The notes: generated from the sequence alone by a model not told the origin. A stretch of 64,000 nucleotides of DNA from Bartonella grahamii subsp. shimonis (GCF_036327415.1 NZ_CP123961.1:992001-1056000), one strand, 5' to 3'. Counted from the stretch's first letter, positions 47,704 through 58,012 are shown. Made by a program: numbers and translations.

Positions 47704-49044
47704 TTATAGGGGGATATCAAGAATAGCGCGTAATCCCCCGAGTGGGCTCTCATCTAATTGTATATTGCCACCATGGCTGCGTGCTATGTCTTGAGCAATA
47801 GAAAGACCAAGTCCTGTTCCACTTGCATCTTGATTTCGCGCTTTATCAAGTCGAAAGAATGGCTTAAAAACTTCTGTGCGCATATTTTCATGAATTCCAG
47901 GTCCATTATCATCGATTAGCAATATAAAAGATTCTTGTTGAGAGTTAGCTGTTAGTTTAACAGTTGTGCCATAACAAAATGCATTTGATACAAGATTGCT
48001 GACTAAGCGTGTGAAAGCACGGGGACGTACTTGTATTTCTGTAGGACCTTCAATGGTGTAAGAAAATTGACGTTTGTGAAGATGAGCATCGGCAGAGAAT
48101 TTTTGCATAAGAGCATTTAAATCAAAAGTCTTGACACTTTCACTTCCTTCACCACGGGCAAAAGCAAGGTAGTCTTCTAATATATTTTGCATGTCACTTA
48201 CATCTTGCTCAAGCGGTTTAATATCAAAGTCAGTATTGGCTAACGCTAGCTGAAGTTTAAAGCGTGTAAGAATGGTTCTTAAATCATGGCTTACTCCTGA
48301 GAGCATCATGGTGCGTTGTTCAATTTGGCGTTCAATACGTTCACGCATGCGCAAAAAAGCGATGCCTGCACGACGGACTTCATCAGCTCCTTGTGGTTGA
48401 AATCCTTTTGGTAAAGGACGACCACGTCCAAAGCTTTCTGCTGCTTCAGCTAATTGTTGAATCGGTTTGATTTGATTGCGCAAAAAGTAAATTGCTATCA
48501 GCAATAAAACAAGAGCTGTTCCTACCATCCAGCTTAAAAAAATAGCAGTATTGGAAGCATAAGCTTGGCTGCGTGGAGCAAAGACGCGTAAGATGTTGTG
48601 ACCAAGGTGGATACGGATTTCAACAAGATCAGAATCTCCTACGGTATCGATCCAGAAGGGACGGTTAATTTGGCGGGTGATTTCTTCACTTAAAAAATAG
48701 TCAAGAATTGCAAAAAATGGCTTAGGTCCTGGAGGGGGTAAAGAGGTAGGAGATAAAATAGAAATGTTTAATCCCATACGTTGTTGTGCAATACGCTTGA
48801 TATCTTCATAGTTATCTTGTTGTGGATATGTTTCAAGAATATCAATGATGGCTGCAATATCATGCACGACAGCCGTTGAAAGACGCTCGGTTACCATTTG
48901 CCAATGGCGTTCCATAAAGACATAAGCAATGACCGTTTGCAAAAGCACCATAGGAGCGATAATAATGATCAAAGAGCGAGCATAAAGCCGTTTAGGCATT
49001 TTTTTCGTTAACCATCGAAGAAAAAATCTTAAAGGTTTGATCAT
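47704..49044 (-). CDS. EnvZ-like sensor histidine kinase
   Basis: A 446-residue inner-membrane kinase. Membrane segments lie at about 22-44 and 165-187 with a periplasmic region of about 120 residues, then a HAMP domain (IQQLAEAAESFGRGRPLP). The H-box MLSGVSHDLRTILTRFKLQLAL puts His near residue 249. The ATPase domain has NLVSNAFCYG, DDNGPGI and GTGLGLSIAQDIARSHGG. It is the partner of the regulator 8 bases upstream. The EnvZ-type arrangement is general; whether it is osmo- or pH-responsive is not known. Confidence 0.88.
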   Translation of the reverse strand: MIKPLRFFLRWLTKKMPKRLYARSLIIIIAPMVLLQTVIAYVFMERHWQMVTERLSTAVVHDIAAIIDILETYPQQDNYEDIKRIAQQRMGLNISILSPTSLPPPGPKPFFAILDYFLSEEITRQINRPFWIDTVGDSDLVEIRIHLGHNILRVFAPRSQAYASNTAIFLSWMVGTALVLLLIAIYFLRNQIKPIQQLAEAAESFGRGRPLPKGFQPQGADEVRRAGIAFLRMRERIERQIEQRTMMLSGVSHDLRTILTRFKLQLALANTDFDIKPLEQDVSDMQNILEDYLAFARGEGSESVKTFDLNALMQKFSADAHLHKRQFSYTIEGPTEIQVRPRAFTRLVSNLVSNAFCYGTTVKLTANSQQESFILLIDDNGPGIHENMRTEVFKPFFRLDKARNQDASGTGLGLSIAQDIARSHGGNIQLDESPLGGLRAILDIPL

Positions 49045-49052
49045 TCTTGTGC

Positions 49053-49757
49053 CTATTCAATAGAGAGTTTATACCCTATTCCTCGCACGGTTTGGAGCCA
49101 TATAGGCAGTGCTGGGTTTTTTTCGATTTTACGACGAAGGCGGTTGATCTGTACATCAATGGCACGTTCACTTATATTGCTGTCATCGGTCGCGAATTTA
49201 TGGCGCGGAATTGTATCGCCTGCATTTTCGGCAAACATGACCATCATTTCTTGTTCTTTATCTGTTAATTTAATAATTTCTCCTCCTTTTTTGAGTTCGC
49301 GTCGTGAAATTGAAAATATATAAGGACCAAAAACGATTTGCTCAATTTTGGGTTGGCTAAGGGGAAAACCACGTCGTAAAATGGCGTTGATGCGAAGGAG
49401 AAGTTCACGAGGGTCAAACGGTTTAGCCAGGTAATCATCTGCCCCTGCTTCTAATCCACGGATACGATTATCTATTTCTGATAAAGCTGTTAGCATGAAG
49501 ATAGGAACATCTTTTGTTTGGCGGAGTGAATGAGTGAGATCAATACCGTTTTCACCAGGCATCATGACATCAACAATAAGAAGATCAAAATCTAAACTTG
49601 CCAACAGTCGTCTTGCTTCATTAGCATTGGCTGAAACTGAAACACGAAATCCATTTTTAATGAGAAACTGAAATAAAAGATTGCGAATACGTGTATCGTC
49701 ATCAATCACAAGAAGGTGAGGTGCGTCATCACACAAAACTTGAACGTGATTGGTCAT
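49053..49757 (-). CDS. OmpR-family response regulator
   Basis: A 234-residue regulator. A short extension (about 12 residues) precedes the receiver domain: acidic LLVIDDDTRIR, phospho-acceptor Asp in LLIVDVMMPGENG (near 62), Lys in YLAKPFDP near 112. The winged helix ends AIDVQINRLRRKIEKNP…VRGIGYKL. It is OmpR/PetR-like in the receiver. First gene of the pair with the EnvZ-like kinase; the regulon is unknown. Confidence 0.88.
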   Translation of the reverse strand: MTNHVQVLCDDAPHLLVIDDDTRIRNLLFQFLIKNGFRVSVSANANEARRLLASLDFDLLIVDVMMPGENGIDLTHSLRQTKDVPIFMLTALSEIDNRIRGLEAGADDYLAKPFDPRELLLRINAILRRGFPLSQPKIEQIVFGPYIFSISRRELKKGGEIIKLTDKEQEMMVMFAENAGDTIPRHKFATDDSNISERAIDVQINRLRRKIEKNPALPIWLQTVRGIGYKLSIE

Positions 49758-49899
49758 TCTTAAAAACCTTGATAAAAATTTAGTTTACACCAAATGCAAG
49801 TTTACATAAGTTGTATAAAGCTGTCGAGCAGCACCTTTACCTTAAAGGAGAGAAAGTTTTATTCATAAATTTAAAAAAGTTACTTTTGAAAAGGATATT

Positions 49900-50550
49900 A
49901 TGGGTAGTCTTAATATACATATTATTCCAGTCACGACATTCCAACAAAATTGCACTTTGCTTTTTGATAGTGAATGTAAAACGGGGGTTCTCGTTGATCC
50001 TGGTGGTGATTGGCCGCGGATTCAAGACGTAATCGAAAAGAATAGTGTTATCGTTGAAGCTATTTGGATAACACATGGTCATTTTGATCATGTGGGAGCT
50101 GCAATGCAAGCGAAAGAAGCGCTTAATGTAAAAATTATCGGTTCCCATCGCGATGATAAGCCTGTGATGGATGCCGTGAGCGAAAGCGCAAAAAGTTACG
50201 GCATTACTGATGCTTGCATCTGTATTCCTGACCAATGGTTAGAAGATGGTGAGTGCGTTCATTTTGCTGGACATATGTTTAAGGTTTTTCACACCCCAGG
50301 ACATTCCCCTGGTCATGTTATTTATTTCAATGAAAAAGAACGCTTAGCCCTCTTGGGTGATGTTCTCTTTCGGGGTTCTATTGGACGTACGGACTTCCCC
50401 TTCTGTTCCCATGAAAAATTGATGCAATCCCTTCGAGAAAAAGTTTTACCCTTAGGCGACAGCGTTCATTTTATTTGCGGGCATGGCCCCAAAAGTAGCA
50501 TAGGCTATGAGCGCCAAAATAATCCTTTTCTTCAAGATTTTAATATATGA
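49900..50550 (+). CDS. MBL-fold metallohydrolase (YcbL-like)
   Basis: A 216-residue metallo-beta-lactamase-fold hydrolase. The metal motif THGHFDHVG is at residues 58-66; further ligands are in FHTPGHSPGHV (about 131-141), LLGDVLFRGSIGRTDFP (Asp near 152) and FICGHGP near the C-terminus. It is closest in layout to small type II glyoxalases such as YcbL, whose substrate is uncertain. It stands alone with its own terminator. Confidence 0.9.
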   Translation: MGSLNIHIIPVTTFQQNCTLLFDSECKTGVLVDPGGDWPRIQDVIEKNSVIVEAIWITHGHFDHVGAAMQAKEALNVKIIGSHRDDKPVMDAVSESAKSYGITDACICIPDQWLEDGECVHFAGHMFKVFHTPGHSPGHVIYFNEKERLALLGDVLFRGSIGRTDFPFCSHEKLMQSLREKVLPLGDSVHFICGHGPKSSIGYERQNNPFLQDFNI

Positions 50551-50554
50551 GCAA

Positions 50555-50584
50555 ACAAAAAAACGCTTTGAAGCGTTTTTTTGT
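50555..50584 (+). terminator. Intrinsic terminator of the MBL hydrolase gene
   Basis: ACAAAAAAACGCTT (50555-50568) pairs with AAGCGTTTTTTTGT (50571-50584) around a 2-base loop; the T-run is part of the stem. Being symmetrical, it can serve the BA14K gene from the other side as well. Confidence 0.88.
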
Positions 50585-50620
50585 GCCATTTAAGACTTTT
50601 TTAGTAAGACTGAACAGAAG

Positions 50621-51253
50621 TTAATTTATTGGGGCATAACAAATGTGTTCCAAACCATTACGATCTCGGAAAGTCCCTGTTTTAGGGTTGAAGGAGCGGT
50701 ATTTTTTCTTGCAATAGTTAAGCCAATCAGATTCTAATGATTGCTGGAGTGGCTCATATCCCACCGTTTGATGCACTTGATAAACCACTTGTGGCTGTTC
50801 TGGTTTTTTTAAAATTGTACCAAGAATTGTACCTGTTGCAAGACCAAGAATACCCATTGCTAAAGCATCTCCTGAGTTGTTTATATGAATATTACTGCGT
50901 TTTGTTGTTTTGCGCTCGACATAGTTATATGTGTTGTGTTCAACATGATGATGGTGGTATTTCGTCCTTCTATGGTTGACATGGTGATGAGGATGGGGCT
51001 TATCAAAAGAAGGGTGATGTTTACTATGAGAAGAATAGGAGCTAAAATTGCGAGATGAGAAATCTGCTCTCCTATTCATATTCCTCATTGTATCATCTAT
51101 TCGTTTATTTATATCACTCATCGTATTATCTATTTTTCTCGTAACATAATTACTATGATCCCATGCCATATCTGCAAGCGTTGCATCTACTGGCATCAAA
51201 ACGGTTACAGTTGACATTGCTGATAATACCGCGAACTTGATCACTTTTTTCAT
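50621..51253 (-). CDS. BA14K-family secreted protein with histidine-rich insert
   Basis: A 210-residue exported protein. A signal peptide (residues 1-27) precedes a charged helical stretch, then a His-rich segment at about 76-110 (HHPSFDKPHPHHHVNHRR, then YHHHHVEH). A hydrophobic glycine-containing segment (ALAMGILGLATGTILGTIL, about 130-149) follows. The C-terminus (WLNYCKKKYRSFNPKTGTF, then RDRNGLEHIC) is the BA14K repeat of the Brucella 14-kDa immunoreactive lectin-like antigen. AAGGAG is seven bases before the ATG. The insert could bind metal or heme; that is inference. Confidence 0.85.
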   Translation of the reverse strand: MKKVIKFAVLSAMSTVTVLMPVDATLADMAWDHSNYVTRKIDNTMSDINKRIDDTMRNMNRRADFSSRNFSSYSSHSKHHPSFDKPHPHHHVNHRRTKYHHHHVEHNTYNYVERKTTKRSNIHINNSGDALAMGILGLATGTILGTILKKPEQPQVVYQVHQTVGYEPLQQSLESDWLNYCKKKYRSFNPKTGTFRDRNGLEHICYAPIN

Positions 51254-52061
51254 AATGATACTCCTTATTTAATTCGTATGTTCCGCATCCTACATGTGTC
51301 AAACTGAATAGAGCCTGAACAATTTTAGACTTTATTTGGATAAAACAACTAAAAAGTCATTTAGTTAAGCCTACCGTAGGTACAATAAAATAAAATCATG
51401 ACAGAATTTTTATTTTTATTATTTTACTTTGCTTAATTTTAATTAATAAGTTTGTATTGAGATTCCCCTATTTTTTACTATGGGATATAAACTTTTTATT
51501 TAGGGATACTTTTTGTATCACTTGATACAATATGAATTGAACAACAGGTGTATGAATAAAAGTTATCATTTTTTATTACAGGCTTATGGTGCTATGATAA
51601 AGTCTTGTTTTGCTTTATTTGTGTTATAGAACAGTGTCCTGTTTGAATATTCTCTTATGAGGCTAAATAATATTTGAGTTCGATATCAGAGTATAACTGT
51701 ATAAAGATAATATATTTTAGGAATTCTTTTGATATATATATAAGATATTCTCTTTAAATCTGTCTGCATTTTTTAGAGTTTAGAAGTTTTTTACATTTTT
51801 AGGGATTTTTTATAACGCGGTTTAATAAGAAAAATTGCTTAAAAAGTCAATAAATTTTAGGCATTTTTTGTAAAATGTTTTCTCTTATGGTATTTTAGAC
51901 AAATTGGAGCACCCTTGGTGTTTGAGGTTGTCTATTTTGCGGATAATGCTGTTTGCTTTTGAGCTTTAGTCTTTTTTAGAAGAGCTGAAGTTTATTTTAG
52001 GCGGTTTGAAATTTTTTACTCCTTTGTTGATTGCGTTTTTTTTCATTTTATTGTTGCTTGA
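51254..52061. other. AT-rich spacer between the BA14K gene and uvrB
   Basis: 808 bases, no coding sequence supportable on either strand. A short palindrome CCTACCGTAGG is at 51370-51380. No clear terminator for uvrB. Confidence 0.5.
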
Positions 52062-54332
52062 TTAGGGTTTTTTACGAGACTTTCTTTTTCGATTTTCTAA
52101 AATACCAGTGACCATGGTTGGCCCCATGTGTGCAAGGTCTGGTTTGGAGAAAAGACTTGGTTGTAACACGGGCTCATGGGTAGATTTTTCGCTATGATGT
52201 ATTAAGGGGCTCTCAGCGATTTCTAGTTCTATCTTTTGTAATTGTTTGATTTCATCGCGAAATCGCGCTGCTTCTTCAAAGTTGAGATCAGCAGCTGCTT
52301 CATGCATTAATTTTTCAAGGTGTTTAATATGAGATGCTAAATTGTTGCCAACCATATTTTTTTTCTCGATGACATTAGGGATATTTGTGCGAATAAGGTT
52401 GTTTTCATAGCCTGAATTAAGAATATCTCCGATATTTTTTTTGATACTTTTCGGTGTGATATGGTGTTCTTCATTATAGGCTATTTGTTTTTGTCGACGT
52501 CTTTGTGTCTCCTGTAAGGCTCGTTCTATGGAGCCTGTGATTGTATCTGCATAGAGGATAACGCGGCCATCTACGTTACGTGCAGCACGTCCGATTGTTT
52601 GTATGAGGGAAGTTTCAGAGCGCAAAAAGCCCTCCTTATCGGCATCTAGAATAGCAACAAAACCACATTCCGGAATATCTAAGCCTTCTCGGAGCAAGTT
52701 GATACCGATGAGGACATCAAAGGTGCCAAGCCGCAGATCGCGTAGAATTTCAATGCGTTCTAATGTATCAATGTCAGAATGCATATAGCGTACGCGAATA
52801 TCTTGTTCGTGGAGATATTCAGTTAAGTCCTCGGCCATACGCTTTGTGAGAACTGTCACCAATGTACGGTAACCTTTTTGAATTGTTTTACGAATTTCAT
52901 TCACAACATCATCGACTTGATTGCTGGCTGGACGAACCTCTGTTGGCGGGTCAATGAGCCCTGTTGGACGAATAATTTGTTCTGCAAAAGTGCCGTGAGA
53001 TTGTTCTATTTCCCAGCGTCCTGGTGTTGCAGAGACGGCAATAGTTTGTGGGCGCATGGCATCCCATTCTTCAAAGCGTAAAGGGCGATTGTCCATACAG
53101 GAAGGTAGGCGAAACCCATATTCTGCTAGGGTTGCTTTTCTTCGAAAGTCACCTCGGTACATGCCTCCAATTTGGGGAATGGTTACATGGCTTTCATCGA
53201 TAAAAACAAGAGCATTGTTTGGAATATATTCGAACAAGGTTGGTGGTGGTTCACCAGGTTTTCGTCCTGTTAAATAGCGTGAATAATTTTCGATTCCAGA
53301 GCATGAGCCGGTGGTTTCCAACATTTCCAAATCAAAAATTGTACGTTGTTCTAAACGTTGTGCTTCTAAAAGACGTCCAGCTGCGTTCAACTCATCGAGG
53401 CGTTGAACGAGTTCCATTTTGATCGATTTCATCGCTTGGTTAAGTGTTGGGCGTGGTGTTACGTAGTGTGAGTTGGCATAAATTTTAATGGATTGAAGGT
53501 CGCCTGTTTTTTGTCCGGTGAGAGGATCAAATTCCGTAATTCTTTCCACTTCATCGCCAAAGAGAGAAATACGCCAAGCACGATCTTCGAGGTGGGCAGG
53601 GAAAATTTCAATTGTATCCCCTCGAACACGAAAGGAACCACGAATGAAATTAATATCTTGTCGATGATAGTGTTGGGCAACTAAATCGGCCAGTAATTGC
53701 CGTTGATTGAGTTTATCACCTTTTTCTATTTTGAAGGTCATAGCAGTATAAGTTTCTACTGAACCAATCCCGTAGATACAGGATACAGATGCGACAATAA
53801 TAACGTCGTCACGTTCAAGGACAGCACGTGTTGCAGCATGGCGCATACGGTCGATTTGTTCATTAATTGAGGATTCTTTTTCAATATAGGTATCAGAGCG
53901 CGCAACGTAGGCTTCTGGCTGATAATAGTCATAATAGGAAACAAAATATTCGACGGCATTGTGGGGAAAAAAACTTTTAAACTCTCCGTAAAGCTGTGCT
54001 GCTAGAGTTTTATTGGGAGCTAAAATCAGAGCTGGACGCTGTGTTTCTTCAATGATTTTGGCCATTGTATAGGTTTTTCCTGAGCCAGTAACACCCAAAA
54101 GCACCTGCGTACGCTCATCTTTTTGAATTCCCTCAACCAGAGTTTTAATGGCTTGAGGTTGATCTCCTGCTGATTTAAAGGATGTTTCGAGTTGAAATGG
54201 AATACCACCTTCAGATTTTTCAGGACGAATAGGGCGATGAGGTGTCCATAATGCACCATTCTTAAAAAGAGGATTACCTGAAGCAATGAGAGCAGAAAGA
54301 GCTTCTACTGTTGCTGTAACACCATTTTTCAT
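52062..54332 (-). CDS. uvrB: Excinuclease ABC subunit B
   Basis: DNA damage-recognition helicase-like subunit of nucleotide excision repair. Of 756 residues with Walker [18 protein letters not shown] (about 79-95), the beta-hairpin region [24 protein letters not shown] near 374, helicase motifs in [13 protein letters not shown] and QTIGRAARN, and the C-terminal UVR motif ([20 protein letters not shown]) that binds UvrA/UvrC. A long N-terminal extension before [17 protein letters not shown] is common in Rhizobiales. It is not next to other repair genes. Confidence 0.97.
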   Translation of the reverse strand: MKNGVTATVEALSALIASGNPLFKNGALWTPHRPIRPEKSEGGIPFQLETSFKSAGDQPQAIKTLVEGIQKDERTQVLLGVTGSGKTYTMAKIIEETQRPALILAPNKTLAAQLYGEFKSFFPHNAVEYFVSYYDYYQPEAYVARSDTYIEKESSINEQIDRMRHAATRAVLERDDVIIVASVSCIYGIGSVETYTAMTFKIEKGDKLNQRQLLADLVAQHYHRQDINFIRGSFRVRGDTIEIFPAHLEDRAWRISLFGDEVERITEFDPLTGQKTGDLQSIKIYANSHYVTPRPTLNQAMKSIKMELVQRLDELNAAGRLLEAQRLEQRTIFDLEMLETTGSCSGIENYSRYLTGRKPGEPPPTLFEYIPNNALVFIDESHVTIPQIGGMYRGDFRRKATLAEYGFRLPSCMDNRPLRFEEWDAMRPQTIAVSATPGRWEIEQSHGTFAEQIIRPTGLIDPPTEVRPASNQVDDVVNEIRKTIQKGYRTLVTVLTKRMAEDLTEYLHEQDIRVRYMHSDIDTLERIEILRDLRLGTFDVLIGINLLREGLDIPECGFVAILDADKEGFLRSETSLIQTIGRAARNVDGRVILYADTITGSIERALQETQRRRQKQIAYNEEHHITPKSIKKNIGDILNSGYENNLIRTNIPNVIEKKNMVGNNLASHIKHLEKLMHEAAADLNFEEAARFRDEIKQLQKIELEIAESPLIHHSEKSTHEPVLQPSLFSKPDLAHMGPTMVTGILENRKRKSRKKP

Positions 54333-54592
54333 TGTTGTATCCTTTGATAGAAAAGTGCTGGTGATTTTAAAGAAAATACTAATTTTTACAATTTCATTAC
54401 GACAACAGCAAAATGTTATTGAACAGATTTATTTTGGTTTATTGGAGTTTTCATTAGGATATTGACCAAGTTTTTTCTATGAGACAAATTCTTCGAAGTG
54501 TTTCTTTAGAGGAGGCATATTTGTGGTTGTTCGTGGGCACTATTGCATTTTTGCCATGATGATATTTAAGAGGGTATAGGTTATTATGGCGG

Positions 54593-54907
54593 TTATGGAG
54601 AATAATCGGTACGTTTGGGCACTAAAGACATTGTATATGTGTGATAAAGATCATTTCCATCTTTAAATGAAAGATAACGAGATGACACCCAACCTATTTG
54701 AGTGTTATATCGGATATGGCACCAATTCCCTTCACAGTTTTTAACAAAAACCAATTCCCCAGCAGAGATTAAACCGCAAAGTGCATACTGAGTGCTGGGA
54801 CCTGTTCTAAAATTAAGATTTCTCGTCACAAAAGCATCTGCAGCTTCAGACACTGTTGTGGCTAAAAAGAAAGAGCCAAACATAAAAAAAATGACGATTT
54901 TTTTCAT
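54593..54907 (-). CDS. Secreted bacterial SH3 domain protein
   Basis: A 104-residue protein from ATG 54907, which opens a signal peptide (MKKIVIFFMFGSFFLATTVSEA). One bacterial SH3 domain follows (residues about 24-80: VTRNLNFRTGPSTQYALCGLI, then GNWCHIRYNTQIGWVSSRYL) with a Cys pair. Such domains bind peptides or cell wall. An in-frame ATG at 54949 would add 14 charged residues and spoil the signal peptide. It stands alone; no partner visible. Confidence 0.85.
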   Translation of the reverse strand: MKKIVIFFMFGSFFLATTVSEAADAFVTRNLNFRTGPSTQYALCGLISAGELVFVKNCEGNWCHIRYNTQIGWVSSRYLSFKDGNDLYHTYTMSLVPKRTDYSP

Positions 54908-55232
54908 TTTTCTGTAGAGATTTTCTATCCTTCTCTCTTCGTATCCCATATGATTTCTTTTGCTAGATTATGATAAAACAGAAAAAAATACAATTCTTTC
55001 TTCTTTATGACACTTTAAAGAAAAGAATGAAGCTTAACGTTTTAAACACCAAAATGAGATGTTTTAATCATTATTTGTGCATGTTTTGTTTCCTTTATTT
55101 ATTTTTGTATGGAAAATAGCGATACTGTACTATATAATAAAAAAGATCGTAGTTTTCGGATTCCAAAAGTAATTTTGGAAGCCGTTTTTTGTATTTTTAT
55201 TAAACCTTCCGTGTAATAGAAAGGGACGGATT
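54908..55232 (+). other. greA leader and upstream region
   Basis: 325 bases. A -10-like TATAAT is at 55133-55138, and the terminator-like hairpin listed next is downstream of it. No other gene. Confidence 0.5.
55157..55190 (+). terminator. Terminator-like hairpin in the greA leader
   Basis: TTCCAAAA (55161-55168) and TTTTGGAA (55173-55180) pair perfectly; CGG (55157-55159) and CCG (55182-55184) extend the stem past one A/G mismatch. TTTTTT follows immediately (55185-55190). It lies 43 bases before the greA start, so it would abort transcripts begun at the nearby promoter (attenuator), or close an unseen upstream unit. Confidence 0.75.
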
Positions 55233-55706
55233 ATGGAAAAAGTTCCGATGACTACAGCTGGTTTTGAGAGTCTTAAAGAGGAGTTGCGTTGGCGTCAACA
55301 ACAAGAGCGTCCGCGAATTATTGAAGCAATTTCTGAGGCGCGTGCACATGGTGATTTATCAGAAAATGCTGAGTATCATGCAGCTAAAGAAGCTCAAAGT
55401 CATAATGAGGGGCGTATAAATGAGCTTGAAGATTATATCGCACGAGCAGAAGTTATAGATGTCTCGCGTCTTTCAGGCGACAAAATAAAATTTGGAGCAA
55501 CTATTAAACTCTTGGATGAGGATACTGAAGAGAAAAAGGTTTACCAGATCGTTGGTGACCAAGAAGCTGACGTAAAAACTGGTAAAATCTCTATTTCTTC
55601 GCCTATTGCACGTGCACTCATTGGCAAGCAAGAAGGTGATGTGATTGAGGTGAATGCACCCGGTGGTGCGCATAATTACGAGATCATTAAGGTTCAGTAC
55701 ATCTAA
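55233..55706 (+). CDS. greA: Transcription elongation factor GreA
   Basis: Rescues backtracked RNA polymerase by stimulating transcript cleavage. Of 157 residues: N-terminal coiled coil with the functional acidic tip [15 protein letters not shown] (about 41-55), C-terminal FKBP-like domain ([26 protein letters not shown]). The start ATG 55233 gives the usual [14 protein letters not shown]. lpcC follows after 17 bases, so both are probably co-transcribed. Confidence 0.97.
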   Translation: MEKVPMTTAGFESLKEELRWRQQQERPRIIEAISEARAHGDLSENAEYHAAKEAQSHNEGRINELEDYIARAEVIDVSRLSGDKIKFGATIKLLDEDTEEKKVYQIVGDQEADVKTGKISISSPIARALIGKQEGDVIEVNAPGGAHNYEIIKVQYI

Positions 55707-55723
55707 ATAACATATGGATTATT

Positions 55724-56830
55724 ATGCGTGTATCTTTGGATGAAACTGAGATTATTGCGCCTCACTTTAAAAGGCGTTTATCGGGAGTAACATCTACGAT
55801 TATTCAGCTTATTCCACTGCAACGCGAACAGGGTGTGCGTATATCCACTTTTGGGTTTGGTTTACCACAAACTTTGCTGGCTCTTTCCTTTAGAGACCTT
55901 TTCGGACTTTGGAAAAGTCCGAAGGCTAAACCATTTCGTATTTGGCATGCACGACGCAATATTGAGATGCTTTGTGGGATCTTTTTGCGCGATATCTTGA
56001 AAATGAAGCTAAAACTCATCTTTACTTCGGCATCTCAACGTCATCACAAACCTTTTACTAAGTGGTTATTGTGCCGTATGGATAAGGTTATTGCTACCAG
56101 TACACATACGGGCGCTTATCTGGAAGTGCCTCATAAGGTTATTATGCATGGGGTGGATATTAGGCGTTTTACTCCACCACAGACTCTTGATGACTGCTTT
56201 TCTTCGATAGGATTTCCTGGAAAATATGCGGTAGGATGTTTTGGACGTCTGCGCTATTCAAAGGGTACTGATTTGTTTGTGGACGCAATGATAACATTAT
56301 TGCTCCGCTATCCTGAGTGGACAGCACTTATTGCTGGTCGGACTGCAGAACAGCATTATGGTTTTGAAAAGAAATTACGACAGAAGGTTGCTGAAGCTGG
56401 TTTAAATGACCGCATTATTTTCCTTGGTGAGATTTTGGACATTCCTGTGTGGTATCGCCGTCTGTCGCTTTATGTAGCACCTTCTCGTACAGAAGGTTTC
56501 GGTTTAACACCATTAGAAGCAATGGCATCACAGGTTGCGGTTGTAACGAGTGACGCAGGAGCTTATAACGAATTGGTAGCAAAAGGAACAGGAACGGTTA
56601 TTCAAGCAGGAGATGGAGCGGCTTTAACAGCAGCAATTGAACCTTATTTTGCTGATGTAGAAAAAACATTGGCAGCCGGAAAGAAAGCTTTAACCCATGT
56701 TCGTACTCACTTTCCTTTGGAAAAGAGGCAGCCGAGATTGAAAATGTTTACAAAGAACTATTTGCGGAAAAAACACTTTGATATGATATCGAAAATCTTC
56801 TTGAGAAATGATAAAAAGTATTTTCCTTAA
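55724..56830 (+). CDS. lpcC: LPS core glycosyltransferase, LpcC/LpsB type, frameshifted 3' end
   Basis: GT4-family (GT-B) glycosyltransferase of 368 residues as read. Acceptor half with FRIWHARRNIEMLCG; donor half with GCFGRLRYSKGTDLFVDAM, IAGRTAEQHYGFE and the EX7E motif EGFGLTPLEAMA near 265. Rhizobial LpcC/LpsB adds mannose to the lipid A-core region, and I recall it beside greA. After FPLEK the last 34 residues look random. One extra A in the A-run at 56721-56724 would give EAAEIENVYKELFAEKTL and a stop at 56781, which is the expected family ending. So the end is frameshifted by one base. Confidence 0.85.
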   Translation: MRVSLDETEIIAPHFKRRLSGVTSTIIQLIPLQREQGVRISTFGFGLPQTLLALSFRDLFGLWKSPKAKPFRIWHARRNIEMLCGIFLRDILKMKLKLIFTSASQRHHKPFTKWLLCRMDKVIATSTHTGAYLEVPHKVIMHGVDIRRFTPPQTLDDCFSSIGFPGKYAVGCFGRLRYSKGTDLFVDAMITLLLRYPEWTALIAGRTAEQHYGFEKKLRQKVAEAGLNDRIIFLGEILDIPVWYRRLSLYVAPSRTEGFGLTPLEAMASQVAVVTSDAGAYNELVAKGTGTVIQAGDGAALTAAIEPYFADVEKTLAAGKKALTHVRTHFPLEKRQPRLKMFTKNYLRKKHFDMISKIFLRNDKKYFP

Positions 56831-57287
56831 AGGTTTTTCATAGTCATCAAGAAAACTAGCTCAATGGTATAAAAGTTATTTTACAAAATTTATATTGTCT
56901 TTAGTAGAACGCTATAAGAAGTTCTCAAAATTTTGGCTAAAAGATTAAAAATGTATACGCTTGAGAGCGCTATGTGGTTTATGATAAAGCATAATAGGAG
57001 AGAGGAAAGCTACTTTCATTCAGTGATATTTTAGAATAAGAAAATAATGCTTTAACTCAAGTCTAGAGATTCATGCACTATCTTATACGGTGTTGTACTG
57101 GTATTGTTCATTTTGTAAAACTTAAATAGATAGCAAAAAACGTTTCCTTGTCTTAAAAAGATAATGATGGTATCTCCATAGATGAAATAGTCGTACATAT
57201 TATTCAATAAATTCATAATAAGATGGATCTAAGATCAATATTATATATAATATGATTTTTATAGATAATTCACCTTTTCAATTTGAA

Positions 57288-57450
57288 TAAGAGCTTTGAG
57301 TACCGTAAGATTTTCTCATGTCAAATCTGTTGATATTAAATCCATGAGAGCTATCCTTTTGCATATCAAAATTGGAAGAAGGCATGTGGTGGATAAAAGC
57401 TGTTGAAGACAAGGTGTAAAGAGATTTCTTATAAATTGTCTGAAATGCAG
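57288..57450 (+). repeat. Dispersed intergenic repeat, copy C
   Basis: GAGCTTTGAGTACCGTAAGA, TTTTCTCATGTCAAATCTGT, TGATATTAAATCCATGAGAG, TTTTGCATATCAAAA and GATTTCTTATAAATTGTCTG occur in the family order. Confidence 0.6.
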
Positions 57451-57930
57451 GCTGTTACGACATTAACAGAAAGAAAATAGTATGGTGATACTAATTTATA
57501 TCTTATTTTGCAGTACAAACTTGCACCTTATTATTATTTAAGTGAAATTGATGGTGCCCATTTTATATTTTTCATGAGGGTTATCGTAAAATGGGGGTGA
57601 TGAATATTGTGAGATGTTTTTTTACAAGCTTGTGAATTCGTAATATAATAGCGTTTAATTTTCTATAAGGATGTAACTCTATTAAAGAGAAAAAACATTT
57701 TTATCAGCAAATATTCATATTTTGGGCATGAGAGATTATTCGTAAAAAAGGATGTTTTATGCGTCCACTTTATTTGATAAAGAAGATCAATAAAGTGAAG
57801 TTCTATATGTTATGGCTTTGAAAGCTCTTGATATTTGATTATTTTTGTCGAATTATTTTTATATCAACTTTTATATCATTAATATGATGATTTGTATGAA
57901 ATTTTAGGAAATCTTCAGTGGATTGAGTGA

Positions 57931-57963
57931 GGTGTGAATATTATGACGCATACTATTCACACC
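57931..57963. terminator. Hairpin downstream of trkH
   Basis: GGTGTGAATA (57931-57940) pairs perfectly with TATTCACACC (57954-57963); GTTTTAT follows on the plus strand. On the minus strand, which carries trkH, the tail is not T-rich, so as a trkH terminator it is weak. Confidence 0.45.
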
Positions 57964-58012
57964 GTTTTATCTTGTAAAATTTTTATCATGGTAGAATAAA
58001 ATGCTTTAAGCA

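Larger units (their letters stand above)
56831..58012. other. AT-rich spacer with repeat copy C
   Basis: 1.18 kb with no gene I can support. It contains a 16-base palindrome ATATTATATATAATAT at 57238-57253, the repeat at 57288-57450 and a 10-base-stem hairpin at 57931-57963 next to the trkH stop. Confidence 0.5.
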
